From: Nereocystis luetkeana
Taxonomy: Eukaryota; Sar; Phaeophyceae; Laminariales; Laminariaceae
Direction of reading: 5' to 3'
Length of the DNA stretch: 64,000 nt
Assembly (NCBI GenBank): GCA_031213475.1
Contig: JARUPZ010000009.1
Span: forward strand, 2,505,001-2,569,000
The position numbers and the translations under genes were made by a program. The notes below the pieces were generated by a model. It was given only the letters and a program-made list of their open reading frames with translations. It ran no database searches and was not told the DNA's origin. Shown here one piece after another: positions 60,501 through 64,000 of the stretch; position 1 is the stretch's first letter, and each line of letters begins with the position of its first letter.

Positions 60501-62568
60501 TGACGAATAACTTCCCCCTCGGATGTTTTGGTATTTGTCTTGGAGCTGACAAAAATCAGGGGGAAAAACGAGGGAGGAAAAGAGGAAGTGTGTTTCCCTG
60601 CACTAAGAAACGTTTACACAGAGTGGACAAAAATAAGCAAGAGCGCTCACGTATGTGGTATGTATAGGATGCTCGGGAACGCTCACGCAAGTCGCCTTCC
60701 TCTTATCTTGAAGAACAATAGTGGAAAATCGGGGAAAAAAACATGTACCTGGTATGTATTAAGTTGAAAATATATACACGACCTGGCAGATAGATGCCAA
60801 GAAATGATATCGGAAAAGTCAAGGAAATTTCGGGAATAAGCACTCTTTTCTTTCGGCGAAATTGAAGCCCCTGACGGCTATACATGTAGCTCCTTCTATT
60901 AATAGCAAACAAAAAAAAATGTGCGTGCGTTCGAGTTTTGTCAATAACGCCTTTTCGTCCTTGGACACCTTCTACGGTATATAGGGGTAGGCTCTGTGAA
61001 TCGGATGTCGATTCGCCCAATTCCCTTTTTTTCTTTTCTTTTTTCGTTTTCATCCTCCGGCGGATTGGTAAAAATAGAGCTTAAGGTCACCTCACTTCTT
61101 CCACGTTCCAGTTTCGTGTCGTGTGTCAATTTAACCTATAGCTCCCGCTGCAACATCAGCAGCACTGGCTGTTGTTGCTACTGGCGCTTGGGCACGTTGA
61201 CCCGACCTGACTTGACCCCCGAGATGGGCAGGTGCGGTGGAGATAGCTAGTTTCCCGGAGCTACGATTTCTCCCTTCTTGTACCGGAGTCCCGTTTCGGG
61301 GGCAAACCACTCAGAACGGGGCGGCAACACTATTACGGGGGACCATATCAAATAGGACCTACGGTACACATAAAAACCTATATATCCCGCTATTTTCACT
61401 GACAATATTTGGTCCTATTTACTATGTTCCCCCATAATTTAAGGGTTGAATAACAATCGGCTCATCGGTTCCGACTTTTTTTTGTCCTCAAGTCACCAGC
61501 GCAACGTCGGTAAAACAACACCGTCCCGATTTTTTGCCTGGCTCGAAGTTTTACTATGGGATTCGCTCATGTTTTTGTCGGAAAACAAGCCCTCGAAACA
61601 AGTGGTTACTCAGACACGGGTTCGCCGATATATCGGATATCGGATATCGGGTATCGACTGCGCGCTCAAAAGCCGATGTTTTTGGAAGTATCGGTAAACG
61701 CGGCCGATTCCTCAGGACTGAATGTTTTGCCTGGAGTTTTTCAGGCTGGCGGGAGGGGGGGGGGGGGGGGGGGGGGGTGTACTCGATAGGAGAGATGTAC
61801 TCGATCTCATGCATGGCCGTAGTCGTATGACCATAGACCCTCGCATCCCTACAATGCCGGGACGGAGCATGTCGGGTTTTCAGCGACCAGGCAGACATTG
61901 CTTGCACCAAGCGCGAAGCGCCGTGAGGTGTCTGGCGAGTCGCATGAAGGGTGAGCTGCATCCTACTAAGAACCGCTCTTGGGGCGAACTGGGGGGGGGG
62001 GGGCGCTTCTGAACCGAGGAGCTACTCAATGGGTACCGTTGGGATCTCGTTTGTGTGTGTGTGTGTGTGTGTTTTTTTTTCCTTTCAGAGTATTTTTGGT
62101 GTTCATATCTTTGAGGCCGTCGTGCCGTTGATCGGGTTGGGTATGTACTCGCACACGTTTCGAGCGGTGGAAGCACGGGTCCAAGGAATGAAGGATGCGC
62201 TCTGTCGATCTTGGAATACCGGCCAACGTGTCTTCCCTTTACAAGCAGCTCTCTTGTATTCATACCTATTTTGACAACCCTTGTTTGCCGGAAAACACTG
62301 ATCGGAACAAAACAATCCCCGGAGCAATGGGATAACTTCCGGAACAACATTTATCCGAATAAATTCCGAATCATATTGTCTGACCAATCCCCGGAACAAT
62401 CGCCGCCGGAACTATTTGTTATCGCACGGCAGTTTTTCCTCCAGCACCTCCTCGTGGAGCAGCATAGGTGCAAGGATGCTCTGTCGATCTTGGACTACCT
62501 CCACCTCTCCTTCCCCGTCAGCTCGTACGTGCTGTCCCAGACTGCCGTTGCTCAGTACCACCTGAGAA
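45950..62568 (+). CDS. CDC23: Anaphase-promoting complex subunit 8 (CDC23/APC8), 5' part of gene
   Basis: Join: 45950-46030 (tentative), 50688-50773, 51755-52020, 53709-53857, 54549-54673, 56719-56894, 58867-59015, 60420-60467, 62430-62568, continuing past the window. This gives 406 codons so far; human CDC23 has 597 residues. The TPR protein is a scaffold arm of the APC/C ubiquitin ligase in the nucleus. Matches in order: EIRGTLLAAVEGLSKHGLK...SAKW; AAELLVG; DKWLEDRVVFAKTLMDVG; EFERASKVF; YSLFLAGERRR; LDAFGLFIYGAVLR; LFPYNWSAWLDLASLC; WMYQFFLQHLL; SYVLSQTAVAQYHLR. These follow the plant and human proteins (for example SYPWNWSAWSELQSLC, HWMKEFFLGNAYQEL). Phases 0, 2, 1, 0, 2, 1, 0, 0 agree at every junction. 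Oddities: a poly-Gln/poly-Pro insert in exon 2, a Pro/Thr/Ser insert of about 45 residues after YGAVLR, and introns full of mobile elements. The C-terminal TPR array should follow after 64000. Confidence 0.93.
46095..46185 (+). repeat. Copy of the ATCACACGGGTGATAA dispersed motif
   Basis: CGCATCACACGGGTGATAAG, CACCCCCCCCTGGGATCAAT and TTATTCTCCAAGACATGC match 25606-25682, with a short local duplication GAGAGCCGTT. Confidence 0.7.
46580..46810 (+). repeat. Poly-G-headed repeat, diverged copy
   Basis: CCTCGCATCCGTACCATGCC, GCAGACATTGCTTGCACCAA, GCGTGAAGCGCCGTGAGGTG and GAGCTGCATCCTACTACTCG match the long copy at 7475. Here a G run lies at the right end (46788-46806). Confidence 0.75.
47081..47101. 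repeat. G homopolymer
   Basis: About 20 G after GGGCGGGA. Confidence 0.9.
47550..47972 (+). mobile_element. Degenerate GTTCTACG-type element split by a TA-MITE
   Basis: GGGGCTCCTGACTCGAAGAA near 47556, CAACGATATTTTTGTGGGC and CCCCGTCAGTCACAAAC after the MITE, and an end ACTTCTATCGTGACACGCC. Confidence 0.55.
47730..47834 (-). mobile_element. TA-MITE copy
   Basis: TTACGGGGGACCATAGTAAA on the left, ACTATGGTCCCCCTATA on the right, reverse interior. Confidence 0.88.
48586..48740 (+). repeat. Three ~50 bp tandem units (AAGGATTCACTCACAC)
   Basis: ACAAGGATTCACTCACAC at 48586 and 48637 and ACAGGGATCCACTGACAC at 48687, each followed by a GGATTCGCCGAT or GGAATCACGGAT block and ATATCG. Preceded by a GGAATC hexamer run (48460-48486). 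A related GGTTCGCCGATATATCGG block is at 61618-61650. Confidence 0.8.
49151..49255 (+). mobile_element. TA-MITE copy
   Basis: TTACAAGGGGCCATAGTTAA on the left, ATGGTCCCCCGTAA on the right. Only 26 bp from the next copy. Confidence 0.85.
49282..49386 (+). mobile_element. TA-MITE copy, well preserved
   Basis: TTACGGGGGACCATAGTTAA to its inverse, TA on both sides, forward interior. Confidence 0.9.
49538..49779 (+). repeat. 121 bp tandem duplication
   Basis: CGGAGCAGCCTCTGATTCGC to CCCATTAACTATTAACT occurs twice in a row, without differences that I can see. Confidence 0.93.
49848..50047 (+). mobile_element. Two overlapping TA-MITE copies
   Basis: The first (49848-49945) has TACACGGGGGGCCACAGTAA and AATATGTGGTCCTAG but lacks its right end. 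The second (49943-50047) has a worn left end TTACGTGTACCATAAATT and a good right end ATGGTCCCCCGTAA. Confidence 0.7.
50260..50490. repeat. Dispersed GCCGGTTGCC-type repeat, reverse parts
   Basis: GGGCAGCCGGCAATCTAGAG and GGCAACCGGCAATATAGAG are related to the 34370-34600 repeat read in reverse, and GAGGGAACCCGCACTA to 63820-63860. Confidence 0.5.
50513..50617 (+). mobile_element. TA-MITE copy close to CDC23 exon 2
   Basis: TTTCGGGGGACCATAGTAAA on the left, ATGGCCCCCCGTAA on the right. It ends 70 bp before the acceptor of exon 2. Confidence 0.85.
50688..50773 (+). CDS. CDC23: CDC23 exon 2 (N-terminal helix)
   Basis: Acceptor GATTGACAG after a T15 tract, donor GTGCAG. Encodes MPPAAEIRGTLLAAVEGLSK then HGLKLSAKW (Trp split over the junction), matching the APC8 start (plants: NEIRAAIRQLS...SAAKW). 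An ATG opens the exon and could itself be the start if exon 1 is non-coding. Confidence 0.9.
51130..51213. mobile_element. TTAA palindrome MITE
   Basis: CTTATAGGACCGCAGTCCCG on the left, GAGACTGCGGTTCTAAG on the right; right arm diverged. Confidence 0.8.
51215..51375 (-). repeat. Dispersed repeat with CCACCGCACCTGCCC motif
   Basis: GGGGCAGGTGCGGTGGAGAT, AGTAATCTCCTCCGGGTTGT and CTCGCGCGAGCTC here are the inverse of sequences at 54120-54215. Parts (CTTCCACGTT, GGGCAGGTGCGGTGGAGATA) also lie at 61080-61250, and the head (CCGGCGGATTGGTA, CTTCCACGTT) at 15060-15140. Class unknown. Confidence 0.7.
51755..52020 (+). CDS. CDC23: CDC23 exon 3 with poly-Gln and poly-Pro insert
   Basis: Acceptor TGTTGTAAAG, donor GTCAGT. 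Encodes AAELLVGLPEETLEERQQER, a run of ten Gln (CAG/CAA), a run of eight Pro (CCT), then MDKWLEDRVVFAKTLMDVG. The ends match APC8 (plants: AGEQLVG and DGDIYLLAKSYFD); the Gln/Pro region replaces the usual variable linker. Confidence 0.9.
52065..52530 (+). repeat. Minisatellite of five ~95 bp units in CDC23 intron 3
   Basis: Units carry GTAGGGGGCGGTCAGTCAAG, CAAACCGCGTCCTCGCCCC, TTTGGGACGCGTCGAGACC and GCCTTAGTACGCG with changes. Unit starts at about 52094, 52191, 52290, 52383 and 52471. It begins about 45 bp after the exon 3 donor. Its first unit reads out of exon 3 frame with a stop at 52089. Confidence 0.88.
52632..52724. mobile_element. TTAA palindrome MITE, diverged
   Basis: CCCTTTTTGGGGGACTGTAG on the left, GAACGGGACTGCGTGTCC on the right. 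Confidence 0.78.
52815..52934 (-). mobile_element. TA-MITE copy with small insertion
   Basis: TTACGGAGGACCATAGTTAA on the left, ATGGTCCCCCGTGA on the right. ACCAGGTACCAGGT is inserted in the reverse interior. Confidence 0.85.
53002..53139 (-). mobile_element. TA-MITE copy with TACG-repeat insertion
   Basis: TTACGGGGGGGGCTAATAAG on the left, ATGGTCCTCCGCAA on the right. An alternating GTATACGTATACG run expands the interior. Confidence 0.78.
53141..53226. mobile_element. TTAA palindrome MITE, abutting a TA-MITE
   Basis: GGAGTACAGCCCCGTTTTGG on the left, GGGACCGCAGTACTAAAAGG on the right. Third case of these two families lying end to end. Confidence 0.8.
53423..53452 (+). mobile_element. GTTCTACG-type end fragment
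   Basis: GGGGCGTTCTACGATAGAGG followed by TTCACC; nothing else of the element. Confidence 0.6.
53709..53857 (+). CDS. CDC23: CDC23 exon 4
   Basis: Acceptor TTTTTCAG, donor GTGGGG. Encodes GEFERASKVFGDGPPPSPTT then ALYSRACFLRWYSLFLAGER. Corresponds to plant APC8 EYRRASHML...LFLRYYALYLAGEKRK: the first TPR-like helices. Ends in phase 0. Confidence 0.92.
53858..54548 (+). other. CDC23 intron 4
   Basis: C run (53949-53964), a copy of the CCACCGCACCTGCCC repeat (54110-54240, direct) and a remarkable acceptor tract with three TTTTTGTGTCA units (54490-54540). Confidence 0.8.
54110..54240 (+). repeat. Dispersed repeat with CCACCGCACCCGCCC motif
   Basis: GAGCTCGCGCGAGTCCGACA, AACCCGGAGGAGATGACTCT and GGCTGTCTCCACCGCACCC, the inverse of 51290-51375. 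Confidence 0.7.
54549..54673 (+). CDS. CDC23: CDC23 exon 5
   Basis: Acceptor TTTCGTAG, donor GTGAGG. Encodes EESQLTDALQRRRQANPHLK, NLHAELSVCGKEGSLDAFGL then F and two bases of Ile. Matches plant DAINRELVSLERDLSALRRTGAIDSFGL. Phase 2 at the end. Confidence 0.92.
54716..54751. repeat. GGGTT/GGATT pentamer run
   Basis: Seven units of GGGTT or GGATT. Too short and of the wrong unit length for a telomere repeat. Confidence 0.85.
55092..55200 (+). mobile_element. TA-MITE copy
   Basis: TTGCGGGGGACTACAGTAAA on the left, ATGGTTCCCCGCAA on the right. Confidence 0.82.
55650..55985 (+). mobile_element. SINE-like element with tRNA-related head
   Basis: Head at 55659-55735: GGCTTGGTAGGTGG (A box) and a T-arm GTGGG TTCAAGT CTCAC (B box GGTTCAAGTC), 33 bp apart. 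Body CTTGCATAGAAAATTG, GCGCGAGAGCGTGAG, CATTCGATGAAAATCGACG and ATAAAGGCACGTACCGG is shared with 32112-32330 and 19424-19770. A TA-MITE truncates or abuts it at 55985. Confidence 0.68.
55985..56079 (-). mobile_element. TA-MITE copy, left end missing
   Basis: Begins ATAGTAAATAGGACCAAAT and ends TAATAGCCCCCCCCCGTAA. Confidence 0.75.
56122..56235 (-). mobile_element. TA-MITE copy
   Basis: CTACGCGGAACCATAGTTAA on the left, ATGGTCCCCCGTAA on the right; ACCATGGT inserted near the right end. Confidence 0.82.
56277..56367. mobile_element. TTAA palindrome MITE
   Basis: ACCCTTTTAGCACCGCAGTC on the left, GGGACTGCGGTCCTAAAGG on the right. Confidence 0.82.
56569..56663 (-). mobile_element. TA-MITE copy, left end lost
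   Basis: TATGTGGGAACAGGACCAAA on the left; intact right end ATGGTCCCCCGTAA, 55 bp before the exon 6 acceptor. Confidence 0.78.
56719..56894 (+). CDS. CDC23: CDC23 exon 6 with Pro/Thr/Ser-rich insert
   Basis: Acceptor AAACGCAG, donor GTAAGC. With two bases from exon 5: I-YGAVLRAMRGEGRGDGAN, then a roughly 45-residue insert rich in Pro, Thr and Ser (KTPAAPSSSKVPSSHQVPTA). YGAVLR matches APC8 YGVVLKE. The insert has no counterpart in human or plant proteins that I know and contains several Ser/Thr-Pro pairs. Phase 1 at the end. Confidence 0.88.
57054..57158 (-). mobile_element. TA-MITE copy
   Basis: TTACGGGGGGCCATAGTTAA to its inverse, TA both sides, reverse interior. Confidence 0.9.
57160..57640 (+). 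repeat. CTA triplet array with duplicated flank
   Basis: CTA/CTT/CTG triplets cover most of the segment, including about 25 uninterrupted CTA units near 57385-57450. The non-repetitive block CTTCTATTTCTACCACTACG to GTGCTAATATACTACTAC occurs twice (57245-57295 and 57541-57590), so the array and its flank were duplicated together. Confidence 0.88.
57942..58045 (+). mobile_element. TA-MITE copy, right end cut by a poly-G repeat
   Basis: TTACGGGGGACCATGGTAAA on the left; the right end stops at ACTATGGTG where the reverse poly-G-headed repeat begins. Confidence 0.8.
58046..58592 (-). repeat. Poly-G-headed repeat, full-length reverse copy
   Basis: Starts CTCCCTCCCGAAAGGGGGAC, GTCAATGGTCAAAGTACTTG, GGCAAGCAACAAATGAGTG, then the inverse of the whole 7475-7976 copy down to CGAGTACCCCCCCC. 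It shows that the ACTCATTTGTTGCTTGCC tail belongs to the same repeat. Confidence 0.85.
58593..58833 (-). repeat. Second, partial poly-G-headed repeat in tandem
   Basis: CTCCGTCCCGAAGGGGAGAC, GTCAATGGTCGAATCACTAA and GGCAAGCAACAAATGAGTAC, then a jump to CTTGGTGCAAGTGATGCC and on to CATCGAGTACCCC and long C runs. The middle is deleted. Confidence 0.8.
58867..59015 (+). CDS. CDC23: CDC23 exon 7 (PYNWSAWLDL block)
   Basis: Acceptor CTTGCGCCAG, donor GTGAGG. Encodes ARGPPVTPGGTLPVVMTGNA then QDVLVRSLRLFPYNWSAWLD and LASLCLETDT. Matches APC8 ARASLVESVNSYPWNWSAWSELQSLC. Phase 0 at the end. Confidence 0.94.
59063..59378 (+). mobile_element. GTTCTACG-type element split by a TA-MITE
   Basis: TTTTCTGAGGCTCCTCACCT left of the MITE; AGTCACCCGAAAAACAGGC, ATCCCGATGAATGAATATTC, CATTCCGACGATTTTGGG and GTGGAACGCG right of it. 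Confidence 0.75.
59083..59180 (-). mobile_element. TA-MITE copy, nested, left end truncated
   Basis: Starts at ATAATAGGACCAAATATTG and ends ACTATGCCCCCCCGCAA. Confidence 0.8.
59445..59549 (+). mobile_element. TA-MITE copy
   Basis: TTACGGGGGACCGTATTAAG on the left, CTCTGGTCCCCCGTGG on the right. Confidence 0.82.
59652..59756 (+). mobile_element. TA-MITE copy followed by a TTAA-family scrap
   Basis: TTACGGGGGACCATAGTTAA to its inverse. Just after it, CTCAAAACGGGACTGACTTG (59771-59790) is a scrap of the TTAA palindrome arm. Confidence 0.88.
59939..59990. repeat. CTC then CAC triplet run
   Basis: Nine CTC units followed by about seven CAC units. Confidence 0.9.
60225..60300. repeat. CAA-rich stretch
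   Basis: AACAACAACA-type units with CCAACA variants. Confidence 0.85.
60420..60467 (+). CDS. CDC23: CDC23 exon 8 (48 bp micro-exon)
   Basis: Acceptor CACGCGATCAG, donor GTGAGC; 16 codons VPDGLEADPPCRWMYQ, phase 0 at both ends. RWMYQ joined to FFLQHLL of exon 9 restores the APC8 block HWMKEFFLGNAYQEL. Found only because the two flanking exons lacked this segment. Confidence 0.8.
61041..61250 (+). repeat. Dispersed repeat related to 15060-15140 and 51215-51375
   Basis: TCCTCCGGCGGATTGGTAAA, CTTCCACGTTCCAGTTTCG, GTGTCGTGTGTCAATTTA and GGGCAGGTGCGGTGGAGATA. Joins the head seen at 15060 with the tail seen at 51290, so it may be the most complete copy. Confidence 0.7.
61333..61437 (+). mobile_element. 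TA-MITE copy
   Basis: TTACGGGGGACCATATCAAA on the left, ATGTTCCCCCATAA on the right. Confidence 0.85.
61757..61995 (+). repeat. Poly-G-headed repeat copy with G20 run
   Basis: About 20 G, then GTACTCGATAGGAGAGATG through ATCCTACTAAGAACCGC. It is nearly identical to 7490-7690, then stops and a second G run (61991-62002) follows. Confidence 0.88.
62051..62071. repeat. GT dinucleotide run
   Basis: Ten GT units then nine T. Confidence 0.9.
62430..62568 (+). CDS. CDC23: CDC23 exon 9 (last in window)
   Basis: Acceptor GCACGGCAG, donor GTGAGT. Encodes FFLQHLLVEQHRCKDALSIL then DYLHLSFPVSSYVLSQTAVA and QYHLR. Matches APC8 FFLGNAYQELRMHTESLAKYEYL...SNYIQAQTAKAQYSLR, the start of the TPR superhelix. 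Phase 1 at the end; the next exon (expected motif DPYR) is not in the window. Confidence 0.95.
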
Positions 62569-62652
62569 GTGAGTGCCGTTATGGATTGAAGGACGTGCGT
62601 CCGTTGGGGTGATGATACATTCATACTCGTGCGCGTGTTTGTGTTTTTGTTT

Positions 62653-62902
62653 GGAGGCGTTTTACGGTAGAGGTCCACCCTGATTTTTCTGAGGCTCTTC
62701 CTCGCTTAACGAGCTCCACACCTCGCCCGAAAACTGACCTCAGCAAAAATCAAACTGCATCCCGATGAATTATCCTATGGCCCAACTATACAATTGCGTC
62801 GTTTTTCGAAAAAGAATGGTCATTCCGACGATTTTGGGTTAAGAAGCCCCGTCATTCAGAAACATTTTGTCGGAAATGTGCTACCTCTATCGTAGAACGC
62901 GT
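62653..62902 (+). mobile_element. GTTCTACG-type element, complete
   Basis: GGAGGCGTTTTACGGTAGAGG on the left, CTACCTCTATCGTAGAACGC on the right, all interior landmarks in order. One of the two best copies. Confidence 0.88.
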
Positions 62903-63308
62903 CTTTGGACCAACTCGGTTGCCTCGCCGTCGGAAGGGTATGCCCGGGATCAGAGGTGTTTGTTTCTACAATATGTCGGCAGAACTGAAAATAACTGCGA
63001 GCACTATACCGGTATGTGCGTATGAGTTGTGTTCAGCAACCGACGTAATTCACTTTTTTTTGGCTAGTTCTTGGGCTCTACCGACATATATGAGGGTTTC
63101 ATTCTGGTCAAAGGCAAAGGGGGCGGGGGCGGGAAAGAGGTTGTGCTCACTCTCGAGTAGCCCCCGTATAGCTTGACGCTGCAAAGGCTGCGTGAGCGAG
63201 TAAACGTACGAATAGAGCGGAGGCATCCGCGAGAGAACGGCGCGACACCGCCCGCTGCCGCTGCCGATTGATAGGCCTGTTTGAACACAAAAGAGGCTAG
63301 GTCTACTA

Positions 63309-63416
63309 TTAAACGGGGGACCGTAGTTAATAGGACCAAATATTGTTAGCAAAAATAGCGGAATATATAGGTTTTTGTGTGTACCATAGGTCCTATTTAC
63401 TATGGCTCCCCCGCAG
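63309..63416 (-). mobile_element. TA-MITE copy
   Basis: TTAAACGGGGGACCGTAGTT on the left, ACTATGGCTCCCCCGCA on the right, reverse interior. The next copy starts two bases further. Confidence 0.82.
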
Positions 63417-63418
63417 TA

Positions 63419-63537
63419 TTACGGGGGGCCATACCAAGTAGGACCCACGGTACACACAAAAAAAGACTACCAGGTATATATTTCGCTATTTTTATTAATA
63501 CCAAACAATTGGTCCTTTTTACTGTGGTCCCCCGCAA
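63419..63537 (+). mobile_element. TA-MITE copy, head to tail with the previous
   Basis: TTACGGGGGGCCATACCAAG on the left, ACTGTGGTCCCCCGCAA on the right. TA lies between the two copies. Confidence 0.82.
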
Positions 63538-63642
63538 TACTATTGTGGTCATTCGGGTTGCTTGCCATCCGTGGGGTAGGCTCGTTATTTCGAAGGAACG
63601 TAGCACAATAGTTCAGGCACATACGCGCCAGCCAACAAACGA

Positions 63643-63763
63643 TGCGGGGGGGGCATACCCTGGTAGTTAATAGGACCTGCGGTGTAGACAAAAACCTATA
63701 TATTTTCCTCTTTTTACTAACAATATTTTGTCCTACCAGGGTATTTACTATGGCCCCCCGTAA
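63643..63763 (+). mobile_element. TA-MITE copy with ACCAGGGTA duplications
   Basis: TGCGGGGGGGGCATACCCTG on the left, ATGGCCCCCCGTAA on the right. CCTGGTA and TACCAGG are inserted symmetrically in both arms. Confidence 0.8.
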
Positions 63764-63887
63764 TAGGGATAGTAACCCCTCATGTGCCAAGCGATTTCAC
63801 AGGGATTACAGTGCTGTAGAGGGAACCCGGCAGTGCCAAACCGGCACTATGGAGGGACCGCTACCGTCCTCGGAGCCAGGCGTACGT

Positions 63888-63994
63888 GTCACGGGGGGCC
63901 ATAGTTAACAGGACTAAATACTGTCAGCTAAAAACATCGAAACATATAGTTGTTTGTGTGCACCTTAGGTCCTATTTAATATGGTCCCCCGGCA
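63888..63994 (-). mobile_element. TA-MITE copy at window end
   Basis: GTCACGGGGGGCCATAGTTA on the left, ATATGGTCCCCCGGCAC on the right, reverse interior. Confidence 0.75.
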
Positions 63995-64000
63995 CGATAT

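Larger units (their letters stand above)
60468..62429 (+). other. CDC23 intron 8 (2.0 kb)
   Basis: A copy of the CTTCCACGTT/CACCGCACC dispersed repeat (61041-61250), a TA-MITE, the GATATCG repeat (61618-61650), a poly-G-headed repeat with a G20 run, and a GT run (62051-62071). Confidence 0.75.
62569..64000 (+). other. Start of CDC23 intron 9
   Basis: A GTTCTACG-type element, four TA-MITEs in the last 700 bp, a fragment of the GCCGGTT-type repeat (63795-63870) and nothing coding that fits APC8. A block at 62960-63005 (FYNMSAELKI, then GTATGT) was considered as the next exon, but it does not carry the conserved DPYR segment. Confidence 0.7.

Noticed and set aside
62940..63005. Next CDC23 exon
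   Set aside because: FYNMSAELKI faintly resembles the YSN...LSYL area of APC8, but the preceding DPYR block and proper phase are missing.
1..64000. Retrotransposon polyprotein or transposase genes
   Set aside because: I looked for reverse transcriptase (YxDD), integrase, DDE transposase and capsid-like zinc knuckles in all frames and saw none. All mobile elements here appear non-autonomous.

Overview
This is eukaryotic nuclear DNA. Long open frames are absent, and the recognisable protein sequence sits in short blocks bounded by GT-AG splice sites (often GTGAGT donors and long pyrimidine tracts before AG). The rest is dense with short inverted-repeat transposons, SINE-like elements, simple repeats and homopolymer runs. 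GC-rich exons, very long repeat-filled introns, and poly-Gln and poly-Ala tracts would suit a large algal or other protist genome. A brown-alga-like stramenopile is my guess, but nothing here proves it.

Three spliced housekeeping genes can be rebuilt by hand, each with reading phases that agree across every proposed junction. (1) About 3.1-17.1 kb, + strand: an RNase P/MRP subunit of the Rpp21/Rpr2/Snm1 type. Its helical segment and the two halves of its zinc ribbon lie on separate exons. The first and last exons are uncertain. (2) 26655-43425, - strand: prefoldin subunit 6, complete in five exons. The 133-residue protein is spread over 16.8 kb. (3) 45950 or 50688 to beyond 62568, + strand: the TPR subunit APC8/CDC23 of the anaphase-promoting complex. 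Eight or nine exons are present, and the 3' part lies outside the window.

PFDN6 and CDC23 are divergent (head to head). The 2.5 kb between them is largely a degenerate CCGA tetranucleotide satellite. The gap between the first and second genes (17.1-26.7 kb) holds only repeats that I can name.

The repeats fall into families. About 40 copies belong to a ~105 bp element with TTACGGGGG ends flanked by TA. About 20 copies belong to a ~95 bp near-palindrome, often flanked by TTAA. About 19 copies or fragments belong to a ~240 bp element whose ends read GCGTTCTACGATAGAGG. A poly-G-headed ~500 bp repeat occurs about nine times. A SINE-like family has a tRNA-related head (four copies). Several of these are nested in one another, so relative ages and target sites can be read directly. 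There are also recent tandem duplications (633, 221 and 121 bp), a ~507 bp palindrome and several minisatellites.

The three proteins work in separate processes (tRNA/rRNA processing, cytosolic chaperoning of actin and tubulin, cell-cycle ubiquitination), so I infer no joint pathway. I found no convincing novel defence, biosynthetic or mobile-gene system. The interest lies in gene architecture and repeat biology.
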